Assembly: GCF_031954525.1 (NCBI RefSeq)
Contig: NZ_CP134867.1
Coordinates: 2,666,001-2,730,000, forward strand
Reading direction: 5' to 3'
Origin: Dyella sp. BiH032
Lineage (GTDB): Bacteria; Pseudomonadota; Gammaproteobacteria; Xanthomonadales; Rhodanobacteraceae
DNA length: 64,000 nt
A program made the position numbers and the translations under genes. A model generated the notes under the pieces. It saw nothing but the letters and a program-made list of their open reading frames with translations, had not been told where the DNA came from and did not search any database. This document shows positions 1 to 9,499 of this stretch, piece after piece (positions within the stretch are counted from its first letter, which is position 1; each line of letters opens with the position of its first letter).

Positions 1-636
1 GCTGGCGCCGCTGCCCAGGTGCGCGCAGAGGGTGCGTCCGCGCGCGTGGGCACCGTGGCGTTCGGCCAGCGCGATGGCGAGGTATTCGTAGGACAGCCCG
101 TGGAAACCGTAGCGGCGCAAGCCTTTTTCCCAGGCGTCGGCGGTGAGCGGCAAGACTTTTTCCACGTCCGGCAGGGTGTGGTGGAACGCCGTGTCGAAAC
201 ACGCCACCTGCGGAATGTCCGGACGCTCGCGCAGCAAAACGTCGATCGCTTCCAGGGCGAACGGCTGATGCAGCGGCGCCAGCGGAATGTAGCTACGCAG
301 GTCGGCCAGCACCTGCGCGTCGATGCGCGCCGGCTGGAAGTATCGGGCGCCGCCGTGGACCACGCGATGCGCGACCGCCGCCAGCTGCCCGCCGCCGATC
401 CGCTCGCGCATGCGCTCGCGGATACGGGCGAGCGCGGCGTGATAAGGATCGGCTTCCTCCAGCGCGATCGAGGTCGCCGGTGTGTCGGTGTCCTGATAGG
501 TGGCATCCGCGCCGCCGATGCCTTCCACCTTGCCGCTCCACGGCGGGGTGCGCGGCAACGGCGATCGCGCGGCGTCGAACAGCGCGAACTTGATGCTGGA
601 CGAGCCGCAGTTGAGTACCGCCACCCATGCCGTCAT
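1..636 (-). CDS. ackA: Acetate kinase, C-terminal part cut off by the window edge
   Basis: Acetate kinase interconverts acetyl phosphate plus ADP with acetate plus ATP in the cytosol. Only the first 212 codons are present; the family is about 400 residues. The start reads MTAWVAVLNCGSSSIKFALF, the ASKHA-family phosphate-binding N-terminus, and HRVVHGG follows near residue 90, a kinase signature. The last visible residues, HLGSGAS, match another conserved block. The ATG overlaps the stop of the upstream phosphotransacetylase gene (ATGA), which fixes the start and implies translational coupling. With phosphotransacetylase it forms the Pta-AckA pathway. The call is firm from sequence motifs and neighbour. 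Confidence 0.95.
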   Translation of the reverse strand, partial: MTAWVAVLNCGSSSIKFALFDAARSPLPRTPPWSGKVEGIGGADATYQDTDTPATSIALEEADPYHAALARIRERMRERIGGGQLAAVAHRVVHGGARYFQPARIDAQVLADLRSYIPLAPLHQPFALEAIDVLLRERPDIPQVACFDTAFHHTLPDVEKVLPLTADAWEKGLRRYGFHGLSYEYLAIALAERHGAHARGRTLCAHLGSGAS

Positions 637-2075
637 GGCTTCGCCTTTCGGTAGCGATGCGCGACCAGTGCCGCCACGGCGCAGGAGGCCACGCGCGTCT
701 CGCGCGAATCGGCGCGGCTGGTCAGCACGATCGGCACGCGCGCGCCCATCACGATGCCGGCGCTGGAGGCACCGCCCAGGTATTCGAGCTGCTTGGCCAG
801 CATGTTGCCGCTCTCAAGGTCCGGCACCACCAGCACGTCCGCCAGGCCGGCCACGGGCGAGGCGATGCCCTTGATACGCGCCGCGGCGGCGGAGATGGCG
901 TTGTCGAAGGCCAGCGGGCCATCCAGCGTGGCCCCGGCGATCTGTCCGCGATCGGCCATCTTGCACAAGGCTGCTGCGTCCAGCGTGGCCTGCATGCGCA
1001 CGTTCACGGTTTCCACCGCGGCCAGGATCGCCACGCGCGGCCGCTCCACGCCGATGACGTTGGCCAGCTCCACCGCGTTGCGCACGATGTCCGCCTTCGC
1101 GTCCAGATCCGGCGCGATGTTGATGGCGGCGTCGGTGATGATGAACGGGCGCGGGTAGGCCGGCGTATGCATCAGATAGCAGTGCGACATGCGCCGCGCG
1201 GTGCGCAGCGGCGAATCGTGCGCGACCACGGCGGCCATCAGCTCGTCGGTGTGCAGGCTGCCTTTCATCAGCGCCTCCACCTGGCAGCTGCCGGCCAGCT
1301 CCACCGCACGTGCCGCCGCGGCATGGCTGTGCGGCACGTCGTCGATCGCCAGGCCGGCCAGGTCCAGCCCCGCCTGGCGCGCTACCGCCTCCAGCTTGGC
1401 GCGCGGCGCCACCAGCACCGGTTCGATCAGGCCGGCGCGCATCGCGTCGAACACCGCGGACAGGCTGGATTCGTCGCAGGGATGCACCACGGCCACGCGG
1501 ATCGCGCCGAGCGGACGCACGTAGTCGAGCAAGGTCTTTCCCGCGCTGTCGAGCAGGCGGATCTCGGGCAGGGTGGCACGCGGACGCTCGATACGCTCGG
1601 TCGGTGCGATCACCTGCGCTTCGCCCTCGATCGCCACGACGCCATCCTGGTTGGTGCAGGCGCAGGCCAGTGTGAGGCGTTTGCCGGCGGGGTCGCGTGC
1701 GGTGACCTGCACGCGCACCGTCAACGTGTCGCCAATGCGTACCGGCGCGTGGAAGCGCAGGGTCTGGCCCAGGTAGATCGTGCCCGGCCCCGGCAGGCGC
1801 GTGCCGAGCACTGCCGAGATCAGCGCCGCGCCCCACATGCCGTGTGCGATCACGCCGTGGAAGCGGGTCGACGCGGCGTAGGCCGGGTCGAGATGCTGGG
1901 GGTTCACGTCGCCGGAGATTGCCGCGAACAACTGGATGTCCGCCGGCGTGAGCGTGCGCTCGATGGCGGCCGCGTCTCCGATCGCAATCTCGTCGAACAC
2001 ACGGTTACGGATCAGGCGCGGCGCGCCGTCGTCCTCGCGGACGGGCGTCGCTGCGGTCGTCTCAGCATCGTTCAT
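633..2075 (-). CDS. MaoC-like enoyl-CoA hydratase / phosphate acetyltransferase fusion
   Basis: This 480-residue protein joins two domains. Residues about 20-150 are a MaoC/PhaJ-type hot-dog domain with the hydratase-like block SGDVNPQHLDP. Residues about 170-475 are a phosphate acetyl/butyryltransferase domain (AVVHPCDESSLSAV, KADIVRNAVELAN, SGNMLAKQLEYLGGA). The second domain transfers acyl groups between CoA and phosphate, feeding the adjacent acetate kinase. The first may hydrate enoyl-CoA to (R)-3-hydroxyacyl-CoA, the substrate of the PHA synthase just upstream. It lies between phaC (70-base gap) and ackA (4-base overlap). Such fusions are known in Proteobacteria; whether the hydratase is active cannot be told from sequence. 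Confidence 0.9.
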   Translation of the reverse strand: MNDAETTAATPVREDDGAPRLIRNRVFDEIAIGDAAAIERTLTPADIQLFAAISGDVNPQHLDPAYAASTRFHGVIAHGMWGAALISAVLGTRLPGPGTIYLGQTLRFHAPVRIGDTLTVRVQVTARDPAGKRLTLACACTNQDGVVAIEGEAQVIAPTERIERPRATLPEIRLLDSAGKTLLDYVRPLGAIRVAVVHPCDESSLSAVFDAMRAGLIEPVLVAPRAKLEAVARQAGLDLAGLAIDDVPHSHAAAARAVELAGSCQVEALMKGSLHTDELMAAVVAHDSPLRTARRMSHCYLMHTPAYPRPFIITDAAINIAPDLDAKADIVRNAVELANVIGVERPRVAILAAVETVNVRMQATLDAAALCKMADRGQIAGATLDGPLAFDNAISAAAARIKGIASPVAGLADVLVVPDLESGNMLAKQLEYLGGASSAGIVMGARVPIVLTSRADSRETRVASCAVAALVAHRYRKAKP

Positions 2076-2145
2076 GCGTCACCCAGGGGGCGGAAGTGTG
2101 GAGGCGGGAGTGGATGAGAGGAAGGGCATAAGCGGGCGAGCTGCA

Positions 2146-3888
2146 TCATCTTTCCAGCACGTACGTGCCCGGGGCGTCATCGAGCGCCGGGCGATCGGCC
2201 GCGCCCATCGCCGGCGGCGATGCGGGCTCGCCCGAACGCGCCTCCAGCCACGCGGCCCAGGCGGGCCACCAGGAGCCGTTCTCGTGCGGGGCCGTCGCGG
2301 CCCAGTCGTCGGGCGACTGGTAGGCGCCGTTCGGCGGTCGCGTCGCCAGCTGATAGCTGCGGTGCGGATGGCCCGGCTCGCTGACGATTCCCGCGTTGTG
2401 GCCACCGGACGTGAGTACGAAGGTGATCTCGGCCGGCACTTCGTTGTGCAGCTTGTAGACGGAGCGCCACGGCGCGACGTGGTCGGTGGCCGTGCCCACG
2501 CAGAACACCGGCAGCCGCAGGTCGCCCAGCGACACCGGCCGGCCATCGGCCGGATAGCGTTCGCTGGCCAGGTCGTTGTGCAGGAACAGACGGCGCAGAT
2601 ATTCGGCATGCATCGCCGCCGGCATGCGCGTGGCGTCCGCGTTCCATGCCATCAGGTCGTTCATGGGTTCGGCATCGCCCATCAGGTATTCGCCGACGAG
2701 GCGCGACCACAGCAGGTCGTACGAGCGCAGCATCTGGAACGCGCCGGCCATCTGCCCGGCGGTGAGATAACCGGTGCGCGCCATCTGGTCTTCGAGATAG
2801 GCCACTTCGCTGTCGTCGATGAACAGGGCCAGCTCGCCCGGTTCGCTGAAATCGGTCTGCGCGGCGAACAGCGTCATGGAGGCAAGCCGGTCGTCGCCAT
2901 CGCGCGCCATCGCCGCCGCGCCGATGGCGAGCAGGGTGCCGCCCAGGCAATAGCCGGCGGCGTGGATCTTCCGCTCCGGCACGATCGCCGCGACGGCATC
3001 GAGGGCGGCGCGCAGGCCTAGGTCGAGATAGTCCTGCATGCCGAAGCCGCGTTCCTCCACGCCGGGGTTCTTCCAGGACAGGCAGAACACGGTGTGGCCG
3101 CGGTCGACCAGGTACTTGATCAACGAGTTCGCCGGCGACAGGTCGAGGATGTAGTACTTCATGATCCACGCCGGCACGATCAGCACCGGTTCGGGGCGTA
3201 CCTGATCGGTGGTCGGGCCGTACTGGATCAGCTCCGCCAGCGCATTGCGCATCACCACCTTGCCCGGCGTGACGGCAACGTCGCGACCGACCACGAAGCT
3301 CTCCGCGCCGCGCGGCGGCTCGCCTTGCACGTAACGACGCGCGTCGTCCAGCCAGTGCAGGAAGCCGCGGGCGAGATTGAGGCCGCCCTGCGACAGCGTG
3401 CGATCCAGCACCATGGGATTGGTGGCAGGAAAGTTGCCGGGCGAGCACATGTCCAGCCACTGCCGGGCGGCGAAGTTCACCACGTCCTCATGATGCGGCG
3501 CGACGCCGCGCACGCCGCGCGTGGCTTCGTTCCACCAGCGTTCGTTGAGCAGGAAACCCTGCTGCAGCGGCGCGAATGGCCAGGCCTGCCATTCGGACGA
3601 AACGAATCGGCGGTCCTTTTCCGGCGGCTCGATGCAGGCTTCGCCTGCGCCGTGGGTCCAGGCCGCGCGCAGCGTGTAGCCCCACCACTGCGCCCAGGTT
3701 TCGCCGGCATGCCGCGCCAGTTCCATGCGCTTGCCGGGCGAGCCGAGCAAATGCATGGCCCAGTCCGCCCAGGCCAGGGTCAGCGATGCGGGGGAGACGG
3801 AGAAGGTGGCGCGGGCGAGGCCGGCGTGGACGCGTTGGTCCAGGCGCGCGGCGAGCGTGGCGGGCACTGCGGGCGAGGCGACTGGCAT
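2146..3888 (-). CDS. phaC: Poly(3-hydroxyalkanoate) synthase
   Basis: PhaC polymerises (R)-3-hydroxyacyl-CoA into storage polyester at the granule surface. The 580-residue product has an alpha/beta-hydrolase fold with the lipase-like box GYCLGG (nucleophile Cys314), an Asp in GTATDHVAP and a His in TSGGHNAG, which make the catalytic triad. Length and the PANSLIKYLVDRGHTVF block fit class I synthases. An upstream ATG at 4167 gives a longer frame, but the ATG at 3888 has a strong ribosome site (GGGAGG, 8 bases before it) and the extension looks like noncoding Arg/Pro-rich sequence. It leads a minus-strand operon with the MaoC-Pta fusion and ackA. No phaA, phaB or phasin is nearby. Confidence 0.93.
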   Translation of the reverse strand: MPVASPAVPATLAARLDQRVHAGLARATFSVSPASLTLAWADWAMHLLGSPGKRMELARHAGETWAQWWGYTLRAAWTHGAGEACIEPPEKDRRFVSSEWQAWPFAPLQQGFLLNERWWNEATRGVRGVAPHHEDVVNFAARQWLDMCSPGNFPATNPMVLDRTLSQGGLNLARGFLHWLDDARRYVQGEPPRGAESFVVGRDVAVTPGKVVMRNALAELIQYGPTTDQVRPEPVLIVPAWIMKYYILDLSPANSLIKYLVDRGHTVFCLSWKNPGVEERGFGMQDYLDLGLRAALDAVAAIVPERKIHAAGYCLGGTLLAIGAAAMARDGDDRLASMTLFAAQTDFSEPGELALFIDDSEVAYLEDQMARTGYLTAGQMAGAFQMLRSYDLLWSRLVGEYLMGDAEPMNDLMAWNADATRMPAAMHAEYLRRLFLHNDLASERYPADGRPVSLGDLRLPVFCVGTATDHVAPWRSVYKLHNEVPAEITFVLTSGGHNAGIVSEPGHPHRSYQLATRPPNGAYQSPDDWAATAPHENGSWWPAWAAWLEARSGEPASPPAMGAADRPALDDAPGTYVLER

Positions 3889-4185
3889 GACGATCCTCCC
3901 GGCGAAGCGCGCAGGCTTCGCGCCATGGCGTGGCGGTGGACGGCCCCTTGCTGCGAGGCAGCGTAGCATGGCGTTCGGACGGCCATCCGGCTTGCGCAAA
4001 GCTAAAGCCTGGCGCGCCGGCATGACGCGCTTGCGACATTTAGCCACGCGATGTTGCGCTGAGCCGTCCGGCTCATCAGAGTTGGCATCGACGAGGCCGT
4101 CGCGGCCTCCACTCCCGTCCGGCCCGGGGACACTCTGCCGGACTTCCGCGGGAAACACGGTGCGCATCCCAGGAGCGATGCAGGC

Positions 4186-5670
4186 ATGAGACAGGGGAAG
4201 GTCCGGGCGAGGAGCCGAGCCGTCGGAGCGATGGTGTGCGTTGCCACCAGCCTGCTCGCCGGCTGCGTCTCGATGGACCCGCCTTATCGGCAGCCGCCGT
4301 CGCCCGTACCCGAACGCTATGATGCCGCCAGCGTTTCAAACGGCGGCGAGTTGGGCGGGGGCGGGCTCGATGCCGCCGCGACGGACTGGCGCGACTACTT
4401 CACCGATCCGCATCTGCGTGCATTGATCGCGCAGGCGCTGGAACACAACCGCGACCTGCGCGTCGCCGCCGCGCGCGTGGCCCAGGCGGAGGCGGCTTAC
4501 GGTATCCAGCGCGCGGACCTGTTTCCCTCGCTGGGCGGGTCGCTGGGCCGCACGCGTGCGAATCTCCCGGCGAGCGCCAGTCCGCTCGGCGTGCCGCTGC
4601 GGGTAGACCAGTACAGCGCTGACGTAGTGGTGTCGAGTTGGGAGCTGGACTTCTTCGGACGCTTGCGCGCTCTGAAGGATGCCGCACGCGATACCTATCT
4701 GGCCTCTGCCGAAGCGCACCGCGCGCTTGCGCTGAGCCTGGTCGCGCAGGTCGCGAATGCCTACCTCGGGTTGCGCGAACTGGACGAACGCATCGCGCTG
4801 GCGCAACAGACGACCGACAGCCGCCGCGAATCGCTGCGCATCTTCAGCCGGCGCGTGGAGGTGGGCGCCACCTCGCGGCTCAATCTCACCCAGGTGCAGA
4901 CCTTGCTGAGCCAGGCCGAAGCGCTGGTGGCGCAACTGCGCCAGGCCCGCGAGCAACAGGCGCACGCATTGGCGCTGCTGGTCGGGCAGCCGCTGGAGTT
5001 GCCGGCGGCGACGGAGCCGCTGGACGAGCGCCATATGCTGGCGGACCTTGCGCCAGGCCTTCCATCGGACCTGCTGACGCGGCGGCCGGACATCGTCGCC
5101 GCCGAATACCAGCTCAAGGCCGCCTACGCGAACATCGGGGCGGCGCGCGCGGCATTCTTTCCGCGCGTGACGCTGACCGGCGCGTACGGCAGCGTCAGCG
5201 GCGAACTCAGCGGACTGTTCGACGCCGGCACGCGCGGCTGGCTGTTCGCGCCCAGCCTTTCCGTGCCGCTGTTCGAGGGCGGCAAGCTGCGGCGCAACCT
5301 GGACCTGAGCAAGGCCCGCCGCGAAGAAGCCGTCGCCAACTATGAGAAGACGGTGCAAGGCGCATTTCGCGACGTGGCCGACGCCTTGTCCGCCCACTAC
5401 TGGCTGGCCGAGCAGGTGCGCATTGCGCAAGACGCGCTGGATGCGCAGAGCGAACGCGCGCGCCTCTCCAAGCTGCGCTTCGACGCGGGCTCGTCAGCCT
5501 TCCTCGAAGTGCTGGACGCGCAGCGCGACCTGCTCAGCGCGCAGCAGCAGCTGGTGCAGGTGCGCCGGGCTCTGTTGTCCAGTCGCGTGAGCCTGTATGC
5601 CGCGCTCGGCGGCGGCACGCGCGTTCCTCCCGACCACCCTTCCGACGCCGACGGCGCGAGCCAGCCATGA
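4186..5670 (+). CDS. Outer-membrane efflux lipoprotein (NodT/OprM/TolC family)
   Basis: This 494-residue protein is the outer-membrane channel of a tripartite efflux pump. It starts with a lipoprotein signal ending in the lipobox LLAGC (Cys27) and carries the two internal OEP repeats, with motifs such as RPDIVAAEYQLKAAYANIG and FFPRVTLTGAYG. AGGAG lies about 10 bases before the ATG. Its stop overlaps the start of the adaptor gene by 4 bases, so the two are coupled. It opens a four-gene operon with the HlyD-type adaptor, a double-ATPase ABC protein and a second permease. The substrate is unknown. Confidence 0.9.
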   Translation: MRQGKVRARSRAVGAMVCVATSLLAGCVSMDPPYRQPPSPVPERYDAASVSNGGELGGGGLDAAATDWRDYFTDPHLRALIAQALEHNRDLRVAAARVAQAEAAYGIQRADLFPSLGGSLGRTRANLPASASPLGVPLRVDQYSADVVVSSWELDFFGRLRALKDAARDTYLASAEAHRALALSLVAQVANAYLGLRELDERIALAQQTTDSRRESLRIFSRRVEVGATSRLNLTQVQTLLSQAEALVAQLRQAREQQAHALALLVGQPLELPAATEPLDERHMLADLAPGLPSDLLTRRPDIVAAEYQLKAAYANIGAARAAFFPRVTLTGAYGSVSGELSGLFDAGTRGWLFAPSLSVPLFEGGKLRRNLDLSKARREEAVANYEKTVQGAFRDVADALSAHYWLAEQVRIAQDALDAQSERARLSKLRFDAGSSAFLEVLDAQRDLLSAQQQLVQVRRALLSSRVSLYAALGGGTRVPPDHPSDADGASQP

Positions 5671-6737
5671 GCCCGAATCTCAAGCATCGATTGCTGCCCT
5701 TGCTGATCGCCGTGGCGGTCCTGGCCGGCGGTTACCTGCTGTGGCGCGCGATGCGCCCGAGCGGCCCGGGCGAGGGCTTCGTCAGCGGCAACGGCCGCAT
5801 CGAGGCGACCGAGATCGACGTCGCTACCAAGCTGCCCGGCCGCGTGCAGGACATCCTGGTGGACGAGGGCGACTTCGTCAGTGCCGGGCAGGTGCTGGGC
5901 CATATGCAGATCCAGTCCCTGGAGGCGCAGCGCGACGAGGCGGTCGCGCGGCAGCAGCAGGCGGTGTCCGCAGTGGCCAGTGCCGAGGCGCAAGTGGCGG
6001 TGCGCGAGAGCGACCGGCAGACCGCACTGGCCCAGACGGCCTTGCGCGAAAGCGAGCTGGACGCCGCGCAGCGCCGGCTGGCGCGCTCGGAGACGCTGTC
6101 GCGCGAAGGGGCGTCCTCGGTGCAGGAACTGGACGACGACCGCGCCCGCGTGCGCGGCGCGCAGGCCGCGTTGAACGCCGCCCGCGCACAAGTGAAATCG
6201 GCCGAGGCGGCGGTGGCGGCGGCGCGCACGCAGGTGCTGGGCGCGCAGTCCACGGTGAAGGCGGCCGATGCGACGGTGGCGCGCGTGAAAGCCGACATCG
6301 ACGACAGCGCGCTCGTCGCGCCGCGCGACGGCCGTGTGCAATACCGCATCGCGCAGCCGGGCGAGGTGCTGGGCAGCGGCGGTCGCGTGCTCAACCTGGT
6401 GGACGTGTCGGACGTCTATATGACGTTCTTCGTGCCCGAGACGGCAGCCGGCAAGCTGGCCATGGGCAGCGACGTGCGCGTGGTGCTGGACGCGGCGCCG
6501 CAGTACGTGATCCCCGCCAAGGTGTCCTTCGTCGCCAGCACCGCGCAGTTCACGCCCAAGACGGTGGAAACCGCCAGCGAGCGGCAGAAGCTGATGTTCC
6601 GCGTCAAGGCGCAGATCGACCGCGAGCTGCTGCGCAAGCACCTGAAGCTGGTGAAGACCGGGCTGCCCGGCGTGGCCTGGATCAAGCTGGACGACGGCAC
6701 GCAGTGGCCCGCCAGCCTGGCCGTGCGCGTGCCCTGA
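5667..6737 (+). CDS. HlyD-family periplasmic adaptor (YbhG/YhiI-like)
   Basis: The 356-residue membrane fusion protein has one N-terminal membrane anchor (about residues 8-26). The first lipoyl half-motif follows (EATEIDVATKLPGRVQDILVDEGDFV), then a long alanine/glutamine-rich coiled coil (about residues 85-210), the second lipoyl half (LVAPRDGRVQYRIAQPGEVL) and a beta-barrel. Such adaptors bridge the inner-membrane ABC transporter and the outer-membrane channel. It overlaps the channel gene by ATGA and precedes the ABC gene by 3 bases. The layout matches YbhG-YbhF-YbhS-YbhR or YhiI-RbbA type exporters. Confidence 0.9.
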   Translation: MSPNLKHRLLPLLIAVAVLAGGYLLWRAMRPSGPGEGFVSGNGRIEATEIDVATKLPGRVQDILVDEGDFVSAGQVLGHMQIQSLEAQRDEAVARQQQAVSAVASAEAQVAVRESDRQTALAQTALRESELDAAQRRLARSETLSREGASSVQELDDDRARVRGAQAALNAARAQVKSAEAAVAAARTQVLGAQSTVKAADATVARVKADIDDSALVAPRDGRVQYRIAQPGEVLGSGGRVLNLVDVSDVYMTFFVPETAAGKLAMGSDVRVVLDAAPQYVIPAKVSFVASTAQFTPKTVETASERQKLMFRVKAQIDRELLRKHLKLVKTGLPGVAWIKLDDGTQWPASLAVRVP

Positions 6738-6740
6738 CCC

Positions 6741-9497
6741 ATGGACGGACCGCTGCCCGCCGCCCGCCTCGCCGGCGTCAGCCTTCGCTATGGCCGGACG
6801 CTGGCGCTGGATAGCGTCGCGGTCGATCTGCCCGGCGGGTGCATGGCCGGGCTGATCGGCCCGGACGGGGTGGGCAAGTCCAGCCTGCTCGCGCTGGTGG
6901 CCGGCGCGCGCAAGGTGCAGGAAGGGCGGGTCAGCGTGCTGGGCGGCGACATCGCCTCGGCGCGCTACCGCGCCGAGGTGTGTCCGCGCATCGCCTACAT
7001 GCCGCAGGGCCTGGGGCGCAATCTGTATCCCACGCTGTCGGTGGAGGAGAACCTGCAATTCTTCGGCCGCCTGTTCGGCCACGATGCGGCCGAGCGCCGG
7101 CGGCGTATCGATGCGCTCACCGCCAGCACCGGGCTCAGGGCGTTTCTGTCGCGACCGTGCGGCAAGCTGTCCGGCGGCATGAAGCAGAAGCTCGGGCTGT
7201 GCTGCGCCCTGATCCACGATCCGGACCTGCTGATCCTGGACGAACCGACCACCGGCGTCGATCCGCTGTCGCGCAGCCAGTTCTGGGAGTTGATCGGCAG
7301 CATCCGCACGCAGCGGCCCGGGATGAGCGTGCTGGTCGCCACGGCGTACATGGAGGAAGCCGAGCGCTTCGACTGGCTGGCGGCGATGGATCGCGGCCGC
7401 GTCCTGGCGACGGGCACGCCGGCCGCACTGCGCGAACGCACCGGCACGGCGACGCTGGAGGCGGCCTTCATCGCCTTGCTGCCGGAAGACCGCCGCCAGG
7501 GACACCGCGCCGTGGCGGTGCCGCCGCTGGCCAAGGCGGCCGGCGCGGACGGCGAAGCCGCGGTGGAAGCGCGCGGCCTGACCATGCGCTTCGGCGATTT
7601 CACTGCGGTCGACCATGTGGACTTCCGCATCCGCCGCGGCGAGATCTTCGGCTTCCTCGGCTCCAACGGCTGCGGCAAGACCACCACCATGAAGATGCTC
7701 ACCGGCCTGCTGCCAGCCAGCGAGGGCCAGGCCTGGCTGTTCGGGCGCGAGGTGGATCCGAAGGACCTCGCCACGCGCCGCCGCGTGGGCTATATGTCGC
7801 AGTCCTTCTCGCTGTACGGCGAACTGACGGTGGAACAGAACCTGGTGCTGCACGCGCGGCTGTTCCAGGTGCCTGAGCCGGATATCGGCCCGCGCGTGGA
7901 CGAGATGCTGCGGCGCTTCGGCCTGGAGCACGCGCGCGCCGCGCTGCCCGAACGCCTGCCGCTGGGCATGCGCCAGCGCCTTTCGCTTGCGGTGGCGGTG
8001 GTGCATCGGCCGGAGTTGCTGATTCTCGACGAGCCGACGTCCGGGGTGGACCCGGTGGCGCGCGACATGTTCTGGCAGCTGATGGTGGATCTGGCGCGCA
8101 AGGACGGCGTCACCATCTTCATCTCCACGCATTTCATGAACGAGGCGGAGCGCTGCGATCGCATCTCGCTGATGCACGCCGGGCGCGTGCTGGTGAGCGA
8201 CAGTCCGGCAGGGCTGGTAAGGGCGCGCGGCACGGCGACGTTGGAAGATGCGTTCATCGCCTACCTGAAGGAAGCGAGCGGCGTGGAAGCGGAGGCCGCC
8301 GCGCCGGCCGCGCCTCTCTCCGGCGCCGCGCCCAAGCCGGCATCCGCCCGCGCGGGCAGGGCGCGGCGGTTTCGTTTCAGCGTCGCGCGGGCTTTCAGCT
8401 ACTCCCTGCGCGAGACGCTGGAACTGCGGCGCGATCCGGTGCGCGCCACGCTGGCGCTGCTGGGCACCGCGGTGCTGATGTTCATCATCGGCTACGGCAT
8501 CAGCATGGACGTGGAGGACTTGCCGTACGCGGTGCTCGACCGCGACCAGACCGCGCTCAGCCAGGCCTATGCGCTGAATCTGTCCGGCTCGCGCTATTTC
8601 ATCGAGAAGCCAGCGGTGACCGACTATGCCGACCTCGATGCGCGCATGCGCGCGGGACGGCTGGCCCTGGCGATCGAGATTCCGCCCGGATTCGGTCGCG
8701 ACCTGGAGCGCGGCGCCGGTGTGCAGATCGGCGCGTGGGTGGATGGCGCCATGCCGACGCGCGCCGAAACTGTTCGCGGCTACGTGCAGGCCATGCACCA
8801 GGGCTGGCTGGTCGACATGGCGCGCCGTCGCCTCGGCGCCACGCTGGCCGCGCCGGCCGCGGTGGAGACGCGTTATCGCTACAACCCGGACGTGAAGAGT
8901 CTGCCGGCGATGGTGCCGGCGGTGATTCCGCTGCTGCTGATGATGATTCCCGCCATGCTGGCGGCGCTGTCGGTGGTGCGCGAGAAAGAGCTGGGGTCGA
9001 TCCTCAATTTCTACACCACGCCAGTGACGCGGGCCGAGTTCCTGCTCGGCAAGCAGCTGCCGTACGTGGCGCTGGCAATGTTCAATTTCCTGCTGATGAC
9101 GCTGCTGGCCGTGACCGTGTTCGGCGTGCCGGTGAAGGGCAGCTTCGCCACGCTCACGCTGGGCGCGCTGGTCTTCGTCGCTTCCTCGACCAGCTTCGGG
9201 CTGCTGGCGTCCACCTTCACGCGCAGCCAGATCGCGGCCATGTTCGTAACCATGATCGGCACGATGATCCCCTGCGTGCAGTTCTCCGGCCTGCTCAATC
9301 CGGTGTCGTCGCTGGAAGGCGCGGGCGCGGCGATCGGTGCGGTGTATCCGGCCACCCACTTCCTCACCATCAGCCGCGGCGTCTTCAGCAAGGCGCTGAG
9401 CCTTGGCGACCTGGGCGGCTCGTTCCTGCCGCTGGCGCTGGCCGTGCCGGTGATCCTCGGCGCGGCGCTGCAGCTGCTGCGCAAACAGGAGCACTGA
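6741..9497 (+). CDS. ABC exporter with two ATPase domains fused to a permease (RbbA/YhiH-like)
   Basis: This 918-residue protein has two nucleotide-binding domains and one ABC-2 membrane domain. The first ATPase has Walker [10 protein letters not shown] (residues about 40-48), signature LSGGMKQK and Walker [11 protein letters not shown], but lacks the H-loop histidine (ATAYMEEAE). The second has Walker [10 protein letters not shown] (about 307-315), a degenerate signature (LPLGMRQR), Walker [11 protein letters not shown] and a normal H-loop (STHFMNEAE). The two sites are thus asymmetric in complementary ways. The membrane domain begins near residue 568 ([17 protein letters not shown]), has a large periplasmic loop, then several C-terminal helices. 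It forms the core of the efflux pump with its neighbours. RbbA was once linked to ribosomes; here the operon argues for export. Confidence 0.9.
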   Translation: MDGPLPAARLAGVSLRYGRTLALDSVAVDLPGGCMAGLIGPDGVGKSSLLALVAGARKVQEGRVSVLGGDIASARYRAEVCPRIAYMPQGLGRNLYPTLSVEENLQFFGRLFGHDAAERRRRIDALTASTGLRAFLSRPCGKLSGGMKQKLGLCCALIHDPDLLILDEPTTGVDPLSRSQFWELIGSIRTQRPGMSVLVATAYMEEAERFDWLAAMDRGRVLATGTPAALRERTGTATLEAAFIALLPEDRRQGHRAVAVPPLAKAAGADGEAAVEARGLTMRFGDFTAVDHVDFRIRRGEIFGFLGSNGCGKTTTMKMLTGLLPASEGQAWLFGREVDPKDLATRRRVGYMSQSFSLYGELTVEQNLVLHARLFQVPEPDIGPRVDEMLRRFGLEHARAALPERLPLGMRQRLSLAVAVVHRPELLILDEPTSGVDPVARDMFWQLMVDLARKDGVTIFISTHFMNEAERCDRISLMHAGRVLVSDSPAGLVRARGTATLEDAFIAYLKEASGVEAEAAAPAAPLSGAAPKPASARAGRARRFRFSVARAFSYSLRETLELRRDPVRATLALLGTAVLMFIIGYGISMDVEDLPYAVLDRDQTALSQAYALNLSGSRYFIEKPAVTDYADLDARMRAGRLALAIEIPPGFGRDLERGAGVQIGAWVDGAMPTRAETVRGYVQAMHQGWLVDMARRRLGATLAAPAAVETRYRYNPDVKSLPAMVPAVIPLLLMMIPAMLAALSVVREKELGSILNFYTTPVTRAEFLLGKQLPYVALAMFNFLLMTLLAVTVFGVPVKGSFATLTLGALVFVASSTSFGLLASTFTRSQIAAMFVTMIGTMIPCVQFSGLLNPVSSLEGAGAAIGAVYPATHFLTISRGVFSKALSLGDLGGSFLPLALAVPVILGAALQLLRKQEH

Positions 9498-9499
9498 TC

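Noticed and set aside
2146..4167. A 673-residue version of PhaC
   Set aside because: The extra 93 residues lack similarity, and the inner ATG has a strong ribosome site.
5397..9494. A 1365-codon open frame on the minus strand
   Set aside because: It is antisense to the efflux genes, His/Arg/Gln-rich with no domain, and arises from high GC third positions of the real genes.
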